This document shows, in pieces, positions 44,904-53,986 of a DNA stretch of 64,000 nucleotides. Source of the DNA: SZUA-430 sp040080835 (GTDB lineage: Bacteria > Pseudomonadota > Alphaproteobacteria > Micropepsales > Micropepsaceae); NCBI GenBank assembly GCA_040080835.1, contig JBEBHP010000001.1, forward strand, positions 124,001-188,000, in the 5' to 3' direction. Both the position numbers and the translations under genes were made by a program. The notes under the pieces were generated by a model, which was given only the letters and a program-made list of their open reading frames with translations, was not told the DNA's origin and did no database searches. The stretch's first letter is position 1; the number at the start of each line of letters is the position of its first letter.

Positions 44904-46094
44904 ATGGCCAAAACATTTTGTATCGCCTTGATCGTGTTGAGCACGCTGCTGCTTTCAGGATGTGTCGCCCCAAATGACTTTGACACGGGAAGCGCCATTC
45001 GCGCGGTGCAAACCCCCGCCGCAGATCTGGCGACACCAAAAAAAGTGTTTTTCGCGACCACCAGATGCCGAGACGCGCCCGGGACGGGGACGCCAGGTTC
45101 CAGTGCGGAACTCATTAGTCAGCGATGCTGGGATGTTGCGAAAGACAACGAAGAGATGGTGCGACTTGGGTTCGGCATGTCAGAGGCCAGAGAAGTTACA
45201 TGCGGCTCAACGACAGTTATCGTAATGCCTGCCGGCGCCGACCCTTCGGCCAAGACGTCAGTGGATACACCAACGTCATTTGGCTGCACTGATGATTTTT
45301 CTGCTCTTCGCCAGGCCGTTCTGAGCACGCCGTGTCGCTGCGCACTGGTCACCGTGACTGGCTACAACACGACGTTCGCCTTTGGTATCAAGCGAACGGC
45401 ACAGATGGCACTCGACCTGTCCTATCCTGGCATTCCCATCCTGTTCAGTTTCGCGGCGGGTGGCCGATTCGGCGATTACGTAAACGACACGGAAGCCGCC
45501 GAGCTTGCTGCCCCTGCCCTTCACCGGCTTCTCCTGGCGTTGTCGCAAGAAAACAGCAGCGGCACCCCCGCGATAGATATCATTGCACACAGCATGGGCA
45601 CGCGCCTCACCTTGCGCGCCATAAACGAAGGTGAAGCACCAGCGCTGCGCTATGTCGTGCTTGCCGCCCCTGACATCGATACGGTTGCATTCCTGCAATT
45701 GGCAGGAAAAGCTTCAGCGCGCACACAGCGCATGACGGTCTACACGTCCAAATTTGACGTCGCGATGTCGGCGTCTACCAAAACCCACAATGGACGTGCC
45801 CGCACGGGCGAAGGGATGACGGCATCTGTTGCCGCCGGACTGACACGAACAGAGATTATCGATGCGACGGCAAGAGCTTCAGATCCCTATGCCCATTCTT
45901 ATTTCGCTGAATCGAGAGTGATGGTCGATGACATCCGGGCGGCCCTGGCCGGCAAACCGGCGACCGAACGCGGACGACTGATTTGCAACCCGGCAGAAGT
46001 GCAATCCGTTGTGGCCTGCACGATGCCCTGTCCCGAAGGGGCAAAATGCGGCCCCAGCTTTTATGCAAGGGTCGTACACTGGTTGCTCGACTGA
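44904..46094 (+). CDS. lipoprotein alpha/beta hydrolase, DUF900 family
   Basis: A 396-residue lipoprotein (signal ending LLSGC, lipidated Cys20). The central domain has VTGYNTTFAFGIKRTAQ, FSFAAGGRFGDYVND and the nucleophile AHSMGTRL (Ser230), in the order characteristic of DUF900 hydrolases; the family's usual HGYN is TGYN here. A cysteine-rich N-terminal part (residues 55-150, at least six Cys) is unusual. No substrate is known. It is followed 38 bases later by a membrane gene of the Lnb type and probably co-transcribed with it. Confidence 0.8.
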   Translation: MAKTFCIALIVLSTLLLSGCVAPNDFDTGSAIRAVQTPAADLATPKKVFFATTRCRDAPGTGTPGSSAELISQRCWDVAKDNEEMVRLGFGMSEAREVTCGSTTVIVMPAGADPSAKTSVDTPTSFGCTDDFSALRQAVLSTPCRCALVTVTGYNTTFAFGIKRTAQMALDLSYPGIPILFSFAAGGRFGDYVNDTEAAELAAPALHRLLLALSQENSSGTPAIDIIAHSMGTRLTLRAINEGEAPALRYVVLAAPDIDTVAFLQLAGKASARTQRMTVYTSKFDVAMSASTKTHNGRARTGEGMTASVAAGLTRTEIIDATARASDPYAHSYFAESRVMVDDIRAALAGKPATERGRLICNPAEVQSVVACTMPCPEGAKCGPSFYARVVHWLLD

Positions 46095-46132
46095 TAAGAT
46101 CGGCGGTGCCGCTTCGCTGGTAAAGGCAACCC

Positions 46133-47152
46133 ATGCAATTCTACCAACGACCATTGTACGCGCGAATCCTCGTACCGCTGTTGGTAGCGTTGAGCGCGAT
46201 ATTTGCCTGTGGTGTCCTGTGGTATCAGGGTCCTTCCGGCATGCTTCCGAGACTGTTGCTCGTGGCGGCATGGCTGGGCCTGACAGCAACCTGCACCCTC
46301 TTGTTCATTCGTGGGCGGCCGACGGTCTACCTGCTGGCCTATGCCCTGCCATTTGTTGCGCTTCTGGTCTGGTTCAACGCAATCGAGCCCAGCAATGACC
46401 GACGTTGGTCGCCAGAGATGGCGCATGCGGTGACTTACACAGTCGAGGGAGACACAATAACTGTCTCCAATGTCCGAAATTTCCACTGGACCGGCCCTGC
46501 CACCGCTGAACAACACTGGGAGGTGCGGACCTTTGATCTGAATTCGCTGGCATCAGTCGACGTCCTCTCGCTCTACTGGAAGGGACCCGGCATCGCGCAC
46601 ACCTATTTCAGCTTTGTCTGGAAGTCCGGCGAAGCCCTGTCCATCTCCGTCGAAATCCGAAAGGAAAAGGACGAGGAATATTCGCCAATTGGAGGCTTCT
46701 TCAAGGCGTATGAACTGGCAGTGCTCGCTGGCGACGAGCGGGATTTCTACGGCTGGCGCGTATTTTTTCCTGCTGAAGATATTCAGATGTTCCGCACGAA
46801 GGCGAACCCGCAACAGGCTCGCGAACTCCTCACTGCCCTTCTCGGCAATGCCAACAACGTCGCGAAGTCACCCGTCTTCTACAATACGCTGACCGAGAAC
46901 TGCACGACAGAGGTTTGGATGCTCACGAAGGCGCTCGGCAAGGGCACGCCAAACGACTGGCGCATTCTCGCATCAGGCCACCTGCCGGAATTTCTGTACG
47001 ACCTGGGTATCTTGGACACCTCGGTGCCGCTTGAAGAATTGACACGCCGAAGTCACATCCTGCCATCTGTGCAGTCCGCACTGAACCAGGGGTTGAGCGG
47101 ACAGCAATTCTCTTCTGCGCTACGCGCAACCGTGGTTCAGCACCCTGACTGA
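46133..47152 (+). CDS. membrane protein with Lnb N-terminal periplasmic domain (DUF4105)
   Basis: A 339-residue protein with three N-terminal helices (about 10-80) and a large domain after residue 95. NFHWTG, SVDVLSLYWKGPGIAHTYFSF, RKEKDEEYSPIGGFFKAYEL, DERDFY and YNTLTENCTTE follow the conserved order of the DUF4105/Lnb domain. The Cys and His suggest a papain-like or NlpC-like hydrolase site, which has been proposed for the family but not shown here. It sits behind a lipoprotein hydrolase, so both may act in the periplasm on the same envelope substrate. Confidence 0.8.
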   Translation: MQFYQRPLYARILVPLLVALSAIFACGVLWYQGPSGMLPRLLLVAAWLGLTATCTLLFIRGRPTVYLLAYALPFVALLVWFNAIEPSNDRRWSPEMAHAVTYTVEGDTITVSNVRNFHWTGPATAEQHWEVRTFDLNSLASVDVLSLYWKGPGIAHTYFSFVWKSGEALSISVEIRKEKDEEYSPIGGFFKAYELAVLAGDERDFYGWRVFFPAEDIQMFRTKANPQQARELLTALLGNANNVAKSPVFYNTLTENCTTEVWMLTKALGKGTPNDWRILASGHLPEFLYDLGILDTSVPLEELTRRSHILPSVQSALNQGLSGQQFSSALRATVVQHPD

Positions 47153-47196
47153 CTCAATTTTACAAAGCTCATACGCATTATAAGGAGACCAGCATC

Positions 47197-48339
47197 GTGA
47201 CCAGCATCCCGTCGACATCCCTGCAATTGCGTTCGCTCGTAACGAAGGACGGAGAATTGAAATTATCTCTCGCGCGCGCAAACGTGGACGAGCCCGCAGC
47301 AGACGAAGTGCTGGTCCGGGTCGAAGCAACACCAATCAATCCTTCCGATCTTGGCCTTCTGATTGGACCTGCAGACATGAAATCAGCCAGGGTATCGGGG
47401 AGCGGAGAGCATATCGAGGTAACAGCTCCATTGGCGCCTCAGTTCATGCGCATGATGTCCGCACGGCTGGACAAACCCATGCAGGTTGGCAACGAGGGCG
47501 CAGGCACAGTCGTCCAGACGGGTGCGTCGCCTCAGGCGATGGCACTGATGGGCAAGACTGTGGCCGTCCTGGGTGGAGCGATGTACCAGCAATACCGGAC
47601 TGCCAAAGCCGCGGACATACTTTTGCTTCGCGACGGAACGACTGCCGCAGAAGGCGCATCCTGCTTCGTCAATCCGCTCACCGCACTGGGCATGGTCGAG
47701 ACGATGCGCCGCGAGAACCACAAGGCGCTCGTACATACGGCCGCGGCCTCAAACCTCGGGCAGATGCTCAACAAGATCTGCCTGAAGGACGGTGTCGGTC
47801 TCGTAAATATTGTCCGCAGTGCAGAACAGGAAAAGATACTTCGCGACATCGGCGCCAAGATCGTCGTCAACTCGCAATCGCCAGCCTATATGGAAGATCT
47901 GACGCGCGCTCTGGCCGAAACTGGCGCGACGCTCGCGTTTGATGCGACGGGCGGCGGCAGGCTTGCGAACCAGATCCTGTCGGGCATGGAAGCTGCCGCC
48001 AACCTGACGGCTTCCGGCTATAGCCGCTACGGTTCAACCACATACAAGCAGGTCTACATATATGGCGGCCTGGATACGGGACCAACAGAACTGACCCGCT
48101 CGTACGGCATGGCATGGGGTGTCGGCGGTTGGTTGCTGACACCATTCCTCATGAAGATCGGTCCTGTGGAAGTGCAGAAATTGCGCCAGCGCGTCGCCGA
48201 CGAGATCAAGACCACTTTCGCCAGTCACTACACGCGCACAGTATCACTCGCTGAGGCTCTGCAGCCCGACATCATCAACATCTACAACAAACGCGCCACC
48301 GGTGAAAAGTTCCTGATCAACCCGAATAAAAGCCTTTGA
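47197..48339 (+). CDS. zinc-independent quinone reductase-like MDR dehydrogenase
   Basis: A 380-residue medium-chain dehydrogenase/reductase with the N-terminal GroES-like fold (ATPINPSDLGLLIG, typical of quinone oxidoreductases) and a Rossmann region around HTAAASNLGQMLNKI. No catalytic zinc cysteines appear. It probably reduces an enone or quinone with NADPH. AAGGAG lies 11 bases before the GTG at 47197, with no ATG nearby. Its stop is 7 bases from the stop of the convergent metallo-hydrolase. Confidence 0.85.
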   Translation: MTSIPSTSLQLRSLVTKDGELKLSLARANVDEPAADEVLVRVEATPINPSDLGLLIGPADMKSARVSGSGEHIEVTAPLAPQFMRMMSARLDKPMQVGNEGAGTVVQTGASPQAMALMGKTVAVLGGAMYQQYRTAKAADILLLRDGTTAAEGASCFVNPLTALGMVETMRRENHKALVHTAAASNLGQMLNKICLKDGVGLVNIVRSAEQEKILRDIGAKIVVNSQSPAYMEDLTRALAETGATLAFDATGGGRLANQILSGMEAAANLTASGYSRYGSTTYKQVYIYGGLDTGPTELTRSYGMAWGVGGWLLTPFLMKIGPVEVQKLRQRVADEIKTTFASHYTRTVSLAEALQPDIINIYNKRATGEKFLINPNKSL

Positions 48340-48346
48340 ACCCCTT

Positions 48347-49081
48347 TCAGGTATATCGCTTGCTCGTTTTCTGATCCGCTTCGTTCGGCGCTTCCTTTGA
48401 TACGCCGGAGTAACCGGTAAGCCTGTCGGCAACAAAAGGGTTGGAGCGGCGCTCCTGCCCGAAGGTTGATGTCGGGCCGTGGCCCGGCACAAAGGTGATG
48501 TCGTCGCCAAGAGGCCACAGCTTTCTCGTGATCGAATCGATCAGTTGCTGATGATTGCCGCGCGGAAAATCGGTGCGCCCGATCGAACCCGCGAACAGTA
48601 CATCACCCACAAACGCGACCCGGGCGGATGTGTTGTAAATCACGACATGACCAGGCGTATGTCCCGGCGTATGCGCGACGTCGAACCTCACGCCCTCCAG
48701 TTCCAGCACGTCACCATCGTTGAGATAGCGATCCGGCGTGACGTTGCGTCCGCCGGTCATCCCATAGCGCCGTGAGCTGTCCTCGATCTGGTCGAGCCAG
48801 AACTGGTCGTCCCGATGCGGGCCTTCCACCTTTACACCAGTGCGATCACGCAATTCGGCTGCCGCGCCAGCGTGATCGAGGTGACCGTGCGTCAGCCAGA
48901 TGTGCTTCAGTGTAAGGCCGAAATGCCCAAGAGCCCCGAACAGTTTGTCAATGTCGCCGCCTGGATCAACGAAGGCCGCGTGCTTGGTGGCGGTGTCCCA
49001 TATCAGTGAACAATTCTGTTGCAGAGGTGTCACCGGAACAATGCGGACCTGCAGCTGGGGTTGGGTTGACGTCTGGCTCAT
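48347..49081 (-). CDS. MBL fold metallo-hydrolase (glyoxalase II-like)
   Basis: A 244-residue hydrolase. The zinc-binding THGHLDHAG (HxHxDH), a later HTPGHTPGH, Asp in VAFVGDVLF and final His in VPGHGPTS make a complete binuclear site. The size and motif order are those of the YcbL/glyoxalase II-like group, which hydrolyse glutathione thioesters or related compounds. It is the last of a minus-strand set with the epoxide hydrolase gene 42 bases upstream. Confidence 0.88.
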   Translation of the reverse strand: MSQTSTQPQLQVRIVPVTPLQQNCSLIWDTATKHAAFVDPGGDIDKLFGALGHFGLTLKHIWLTHGHLDHAGAAAELRDRTGVKVEGPHRDDQFWLDQIEDSSRRYGMTGGRNVTPDRYLNDGDVLELEGVRFDVAHTPGHTPGHVVIYNTSARVAFVGDVLFAGSIGRTDFPRGNHQQLIDSITRKLWPLGDDITFVPGHGPTSTFGQERRSNPFVADRLTGYSGVSKEAPNEADQKTSKRYT

Positions 49082-49123
49082 GCAGGATTGATTCCAGTTT
49101 TTGGCACTCTGCGCAAGTTTGCG

Positions 49124-50074
49124 TCAAAGCGCCTTGAGAAAGCCTTCCAGTGCAGCATTCGTTGCCTCGGGCGCTTCCTGCTGCACCCAGTGCCCTACCC
49201 CCGGAACGATCACGGACCCGCGAAAATCGCTGCACGCGGCACCCGCCTGCGCATAGAGGTCCACACCGGGCACGAAATAGCGCACGAGGTCACGTTCCCC
49301 ACCAACGAAGAATGAAGGCTGCGTGACGAGCTTGCCGGCAAGATGAGCCGATTCTGCAAAATCCAGTTCTTGCGCCCGGTAGCGATTGAGAGGTCCGCGG
49401 AAGCCACCCTTTTTGTACGCCTCAATGTAAACAGCGATATCTGCATCACTCAGCCATGCAGGAAACGGCTTGGGATCGACCATTCCATCAAGGAATTTGG
49501 CGGTGGCGGGCTTTGGTTCAGTTAGCTGGCTCTGCGGTGCATTGCCTGATGCCGCGTAGTAAAACTTCCGCAGGCTCGCCCCGACATCAGCTTCAAGCTC
49601 CGCTTCAGCCACGCCTTCTGCCTGAAAATACAGCTGATAGAAGAACCGGTCCGCATACATGGCCTTGTAAAGCGATATCGGCGAGATCTCACCGCGCGGG
49701 AAATAGGGCACGCTCAGGCCTGCAACCGCGCACACCTTGTCGGGATACCGAAGCGCAGTGTTCCAGACGATGGGCGCACCCCAGTCATGTCCAAACAGGA
49801 TCGCCTTGCCGCCAAGCGCATCGATGACGGCAGCCGCATCTGAAGTCAGATTCGTCATGGTGTAGGCCGCAATCTCGTGCGGCTTCGAACTTCCGCCATA
49901 GCCACGCACATCAAGCGCGGCCACCTTGTAACCGCGCCTGGAGAAGTACTCGACTTGATGTCGCCAGGAATACCAGAGTTCAGGCCAGCCATGGACGCAG
50001 ATGATCAGGGGACCTTCTCCGGCGACCGCGACCCGCAGTGAGACAGGACCATTTTGCACGGCAATGAAATTCAT
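49124..50074 (-). CDS. epoxide hydrolase-like alpha/beta hydrolase
   Basis: A 316-residue enzyme. HGWPE (29-33) and the nucleophile elbow GHDWGAPIVW, with Asp97 instead of Ser, identify the epoxide hydrolase group; the C-terminal GVGHWVQQEAPE supplies the catalytic His. Epoxide hydrolases open ring ethers through an alkyl-enzyme ester; haloalkane dehalogenases share the fold but differ in their cap residues. Two tyrosines needed for epoxide opening are likely in the cap (about 140-220) but cannot be aligned by eye. No signal peptide. Confidence 0.85.
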   Translation of the reverse strand: MNFIAVQNGPVSLRVAVAGEGPLIICVHGWPELWYSWRHQVEYFSRRGYKVAALDVRGYGGSSKPHEIAAYTMTNLTSDAAAVIDALGGKAILFGHDWGAPIVWNTALRYPDKVCAVAGLSVPYFPRGEISPISLYKAMYADRFFYQLYFQAEGVAEAELEADVGASLRKFYYAASGNAPQSQLTEPKPATAKFLDGMVDPKPFPAWLSDADIAVYIEAYKKGGFRGPLNRYRAQELDFAESAHLAGKLVTQPSFFVGGERDLVRYFVPGVDLYAQAGAACSDFRGSVIVPGVGHWVQQEAPEATNAALEGFLKAL

Positions 50075-50156
50075 GACGCTATCCTGTTGTTAGTCTGGCA
50101 CTGCAAAGCCAGCGCCGCGCGCCAGCGTTGGCTGACCGAAGTGGGACCTCGGCTTG

Positions 50157-50540
50157 TTACTTTGGTGCCCGATGGCAAACAGCCTGGATCTTGTTGCCGT
50201 CCGGATCACGCGCGTAGGCACCGTAATAATTTGGATGATAGTGCGGTCGCGGTCCCGGCGCGCCTTCATCGGTGCCGCCATGTGCCAGCGCCGCCTCGTG
50301 AAAGGCATCAACCGTTTTTCGATCAGAAACCAGAAAGGCGACATGTACGCCATTTCCGGGCTGGGCAGATTTTCCGTCAAAGGGCGGGACGATGAAGACC
50401 TTCGGACCCGTTGGCGTGCCATAGGCGACCGTCCCGCTCGCCTTGAACATCACCGGGTGTCCCAGAACGCCCATGACGGCATCCCAGAATTTCTCTGCTT
50501 TCGCAAAGTCATTCGTTCCAAGTGTTACATGACTGAACAT
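50157..50540 (-). CDS. VOC family protein (glyoxalase/bleomycin-resistance fold)
   Basis: A 127-residue protein built of two beta-alpha-beta-beta-beta units: FSHVTLGTNDFAKAEKFWDAVM and HVAFLVSDRKTVDAFHEAAL, ending ARDPDGNKIQAVC. Metal-binding His, His and Glu/Gln appear in part. The family includes glyoxalase I, dioxygenases and resistance proteins, and nothing here selects among them. It lies between a TPR gene and the epoxide hydrolase gene, all on the minus strand. Confidence 0.85.
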   Translation of the reverse strand: MFSHVTLGTNDFAKAEKFWDAVMGVLGHPVMFKASGTVAYGTPTGPKVFIVPPFDGKSAQPGNGVHVAFLVSDRKTVDAFHEAALAHGGTDEGAPGPRPHYHPNYYGAYARDPDGNKIQAVCHRAPK

Positions 50541-50553
50541 GCGCTCACCTCAC

Positions 50554-51480
50554 CTATTTCTTCACGCCATAGGCAGCCATCGTCTTCGCCACGTCCGGCC
50601 TGATCTTCGCCGCTGCCGCAATATCGGCATCGCCGCCGGATACGTCGCCCGCCTTCCTGCGAACGACGCCCCGCCCGTAAAGTGCATTGGCATTGCTGGC
50701 ATCCAGCGTGATTGCCGTGGAATAGTCATCCATCGCCAGTCGAAGGTCACCTAGCTTGTGTCGGACGATGCCGCGAACCTCCCAATAGGCCGAAACCCTG
50801 GAATTCAGGTCCAGCGCCTTGTTGCAATCGGCAACAGCCTGCTTCGCACGCCCGCTCTGGGCCATCGCCATGCATCGCCCGTTATAGGCGCCCGCATGGT
50901 CGGGAACTTGTGAAATTGCCTTGCTGAAATGCGCGATGGACTGTCTGAAGTCACCAATCTTGCGATAGACAACCCCCAGGTCAAACTGCACGTCCGCAAA
51001 ATTGCGGTCAAGTTTCAGCGCCCGTTGATAGGTCGCGATCGCTTTCTTCGCCTCACCATTTTCATCATAGGCATCGCCAAGATATTTCAGCGCTATGATC
51101 CAGTCCGGCCGCAGGCGAACCGCTTCAGAATAGTCTTTGATCGCGAAGGGAAAGTTCTTCTGGGCGTAATGGACATCACCGCGGCTCAGATAGGCCGACG
51201 CAAGACTCGGGTCGATCTTGATGACTTCCGTGTAGTCTGAAATCGCACCGTTTGCGTCCTGTTTGGACGCTCTCGCTTCTCCACGTTTGTTGAAGGCAGC
51301 AGCAAGGCTCGCGCCTTTCAGTGAACCGGAGCCGATGGCAGCCGTGCACGCCGCAATCTTCTTCTCGACATCGCTGCCCTCGTTGCTGGTGCACCGGTCA
51401 TAATCGGAGTCGGCTGAAGCGCGGAATGTCAAAAGCATTGCAACTGCAAACACCGCAACAATCGCCTGCAAAAATCTCAT
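50554..51480 (-). CDS. exported tetratricopeptide-repeat protein
   Basis: A 308-residue protein with a signal peptide (about 1-23, ending RASA). At least seven TPR units follow, recognisable by AFNKRGEA, AYLSRGDVHYAQK, ALKYLGDAYDENGEA, AQFDLGVVYRK-type spacing and AYNGRCMAMAQ. A short N-terminal part has paired cysteines (CTSNEG and ACTAAIG). TPR arrays of this kind hold partners in the periplasm. The gene is divergent from the uracil-DNA glycosylase gene. It resembles the TPR gene at 14257 in build and may be a paralogue. Confidence 0.82.
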   Translation of the reverse strand: MRFLQAIVAVFAVAMLLTFRASADSDYDRCTSNEGSDVEKKIAACTAAIGSGSLKGASLAAAFNKRGEARASKQDANGAISDYTEVIKIDPSLASAYLSRGDVHYAQKNFPFAIKDYSEAVRLRPDWIIALKYLGDAYDENGEAKKAIATYQRALKLDRNFADVQFDLGVVYRKIGDFRQSIAHFSKAISQVPDHAGAYNGRCMAMAQSGRAKQAVADCNKALDLNSRVSAYWEVRGIVRHKLGDLRLAMDDYSTAITLDASNANALYGRGVVRRKAGDVSGGDADIAAAAKIRPDVAKTMAAYGVKK

Positions 51481-51635
51481 GCGTCACCTTTCCCCGGAAG
51501 CACCAAGGTATAGACGTTTCCCACTCGCAGCACAAAGGTGGCCGCGGTCGAAAAAAGCGCTTCAGCCATCCCTGCCAATCGGCTACAGCAGCGTCAAAGC
51601 CGCCCACAGTCAGCCCCGGACGAAGACCAGACACC

Positions 51636-52304
51636 ATGCGAACCCTAGCGCACATGGCACTCTCTGCAATGGCCGAGCCGCCATCGGATTGCGAACTGTG
51701 CCCCCGTCTGTTGGCCTATCGCCAGAAGAACCGCAAGAAGGAACCCGACTGGTTCAACGCCCCCGTACCGAGCTTCGGATCCGGCAGCGCAAGGCTCCTG
51801 ATCGTCGGCCTGGCGCCCGGCGTGAGTGGGGCGAACAGGACCGGCCGGCCATTCACCGGAGACTATGCGGGTGACCTTCTCTACGCGACTTTGCTGAAAT
51901 TCGGGTTTGCATCCGGGACCTATGCCGCAAGGATCGATGACGGGCTGAAGCTCCGGAATTGCAGAATCTCAAACGCTGTCCGCTGTGTGCCGCCGGAGAA
52001 CAAGCCGACTCCGGAAGAAGCCAACACCTGTCGCACATTTCTCAAGGCAACACTCGAAACCATGCAGGACCTGAAAGTAGTTATAGCTCTCGGTCGCATT
52101 GCGCACGAAAGCACGCTACGCGCCATGAACCTCAAACTATCAGGGTTTCCATTCGCACATGCCGCCGAGCATGGTCTTCCCCGGGATTTGACGCTGATCG
52201 ATAGCTATCACTGCTCGCGCTACAACACGAACACCCGCAGGCTGACGACTGAAATGTTTGAGACGGTTTTCGCCCGTGCCCGGAAGCTCACGGCCACAGC
52301 GTAG
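51636..52304 (+). CDS. uracil-DNA glycosylase, family 5 (UDGb type) with iron-sulfur cluster
   Basis: A 222-residue base-excision repair enzyme. Motif 1 GLAPGVSGANRTG (58-70) lacks the catalytic Asp of other families, which marks family 5. Cys19, Cys22, Cys117 and Cys132 are placed to hold a [4Fe-4S] cluster. Motif 2 in the late SYHCSRYNTNT holds the His. It removes uracil and perhaps hypoxanthine from DNA. The start is one of three close ATGs (51636, 51654, 51669), and none has a strong site. Its end overlaps the end of argC by 17 bases. Confidence 0.88.
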   Translation: MRTLAHMALSAMAEPPSDCELCPRLLAYRQKNRKKEPDWFNAPVPSFGSGSARLLIVGLAPGVSGANRTGRPFTGDYAGDLLYATLLKFGFASGTYAARIDDGLKLRNCRISNAVRCVPPENKPTPEEANTCRTFLKATLETMQDLKVVIALGRIAHESTLRAMNLKLSGFPFAHAAEHGLPRDLTLIDSYHCSRYNTNTRRLTTEMFETVFARARKLTATA

Positions 52305-53268
52305 CGCCTTCCAGACCCAGTGTTTCGGCATGTCCCGTGATGATGTTGGCGTTCTGGACTGCTTGACCCGCCGCGCCCTTTCCAAGGTTGTCGCAAGCGC
52401 CCATCGCAATGACGAGATTGCGGGCTGGGTCGCAGGCATAGGACACGAACACGAGATTGCTGCCTGTCGCCCACTTTGTATGCGGGGGCTTGTCGCTGAC
52501 GCGTACAAATGGACGCGACGCATAGAATTTGCGGGCGGCGTCCAGGCACTGCTCGGTCGTGACTTTTCCCTTTGCATAGATCGTTGACATGATGCCCCGC
52601 GTCATCGGAACAAGATGCGGCGTGAACACAAATCCCTCGGACTTCACGCCCGAAAGCTGGTCAATCGTCTTCGTCATTTCAGGCATATGGACATGCTTCA
52701 GCAGGCCATAGGGCGCGAGGTCTTCATTCACTTCGCCGTAGCCCATGGTCGCTTCACCACCGCCCCGGCCTGCGCCGCTCACGCCGGTCTTCGCATCAAC
52801 GATGATGTTGTTGGGATCTATCAGCTTGCCAGCGAGCAACGGGGCAAGGGCCGACAGCGTCGCCGCGGGATAGCAGCCGGGATTGGCAACGCGTGACGAT
52901 CCCCGGACCTGGTCTGGCCAGACATCCGCCAACCCGTAGGTCCAGCCATCAACGTAGCGATGGTCACCACCGATATCGACAATCTTCACGGACGATGGCA
53001 CACGCGCAAGCGCTTCCTTCGACTGACCCGTTGGCAATGAAGCGAAGAGAACATCAAGCTTCGGCAACCCCGAGGGGTCCCACTTTTCGATCTGCAGGTC
53101 GCCCAGTTTGCCAAGGCCCGGATAGCGCTCAATCAGGCGCTGGCCGACGGAGCCTTCACCACCCGCATAAACAACCTCGAACGCGGGATGCGTGGCACAC
53201 AGGCGAAGGGCCTCGCCTCCGCCATAACCGCTGACACCCACAATACCAACGCGCAACCGCATGCTCAT
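52288..53268 (-). CDS. argC: N-acetyl-gamma-glutamyl-phosphate reductase
   Basis: A 326-residue arginine-pathway reductase. The N-terminal GVSGYGGGEALRL binds NADP. The catalytic cysteine lies in VANPGCYPAA, and TKTGVSGAGRGG follows. The length is that of the shorter ArgC type. Several starts (TTG 53274, ATG 53268, ATG 53262) are close together; I took 53268. It stands apart from other arg genes. The end overlaps the glycosylase gene, and the sulfite-oxidase-like gene follows upstream on the same strand after 36 bases. Confidence 0.95.
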   Translation of the reverse strand: MSMRLRVGIVGVSGYGGGEALRLCATHPAFEVVYAGGEGSVGQRLIERYPGLGKLGDLQIEKWDPSGLPKLDVLFASLPTGQSKEALARVPSSVKIVDIGGDHRYVDGWTYGLADVWPDQVRGSSRVANPGCYPAATLSALAPLLAGKLIDPNNIIVDAKTGVSGAGRGGGEATMGYGEVNEDLAPYGLLKHVHMPEMTKTIDQLSGVKSEGFVFTPHLVPMTRGIMSTIYAKGKVTTEQCLDAARKFYASRPFVRVSDKPPHTKWATGSNLVFVSYACDPARNLVIAMGACDNLGKGAAGQAVQNANIITGHAETLGLEGATLWP

Positions 53269-53304
53269 ATCCAAACTGCCTGGCTCGAATGTGCCTGAAT
53301 GCGC

Positions 53305-53979
53305 TCAGTCATAGCGCTCTTCCTTCCATGGATCACCTACATTGTGGTAGCCGCGAACTTCCCAGAAGCCGGGCTTATCGTCACGCGAGAACTCGATGCG
53401 CTTCACCCACTTCGTACTCTTCCAGAAATAATAGCGCGGAATGACCACACGCACCGGCCCACCATGGTTACGACTGATCGGATACCCCTCCCAGCTATGT
53501 GCCAGCAGGACGTCATCTGCGGCAAACAGATCCAGGGCCACGTTCGTGGTGTAGCCATCGTGCCCATGGAAAATCACATGGCGCGCTTCATCCTTCGGCC
53601 GCACCACTGAGATCAGTTCGCTGGAAGAAACGCCCTGCCAGAGATTGTCGTACCGGCTCCACCGGGTGACACAGTGAATGTCTGACACGCTATCGGTTTG
53701 CGGCAGGGCCAGAAATTGGTCAAAGTCCAGCGAAACGGGATTTTCGACCAGACCATCCACGGACAACTTCCATTCCTGTTTCGGAACGTCTGGCTGGATC
53801 CCAAGGTCCAGTACAGGCCAGTTTTTCACTTCTTGCTGGCCGGGGGGCAAGCGGTTCTCGTGACCCTCATCTGTCTTGCCGGTGATCAGTCGCTTCTCGC
53901 GCGCCCATTTTTCCTTGGTTGCGATCAGCTTCTGGTGAATGGCGTCCTTTTCAGGGTCCGAGTACTTCTCGTCACTCAT
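53305..53979 (-). CDS. sulfite oxidase-like molybdopterin oxidoreductase
   Basis: A 224-residue member of the sulfite oxidase fold with the molybdenum-liganding Cys in DIHCVTRWSRYDN and the cofactor strand LLAHSWEGYPISRNHGGPVRVV. Unlike MsrP/YedY it has no twin-arginine signal and begins with a charged segment (MSDEKYSDPEK), so it is probably cytoplasmic. Its substrate is unknown. The ATG at 53979 lies 7 bases after the smpB stop; a longer frame to 54114 lies within smpB and is rejected. Confidence 0.85.
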   Translation of the reverse strand: MSDEKYSDPEKDAIHQKLIATKEKWAREKRLITGKTDEGHENRLPPGQQEVKNWPVLDLGIQPDVPKQEWKLSVDGLVENPVSLDFDQFLALPQTDSVSDIHCVTRWSRYDNLWQGVSSSELISVVRPKDEARHVIFHGHDGYTTNVALDLFAADDVLLAHSWEGYPISRNHGGPVRVVIPRYYFWKSTKWVKRIEFSRDDKPGFWEVRGYHNVGDPWKEERYD

Positions 53980-53986
53980 CGAGCAC

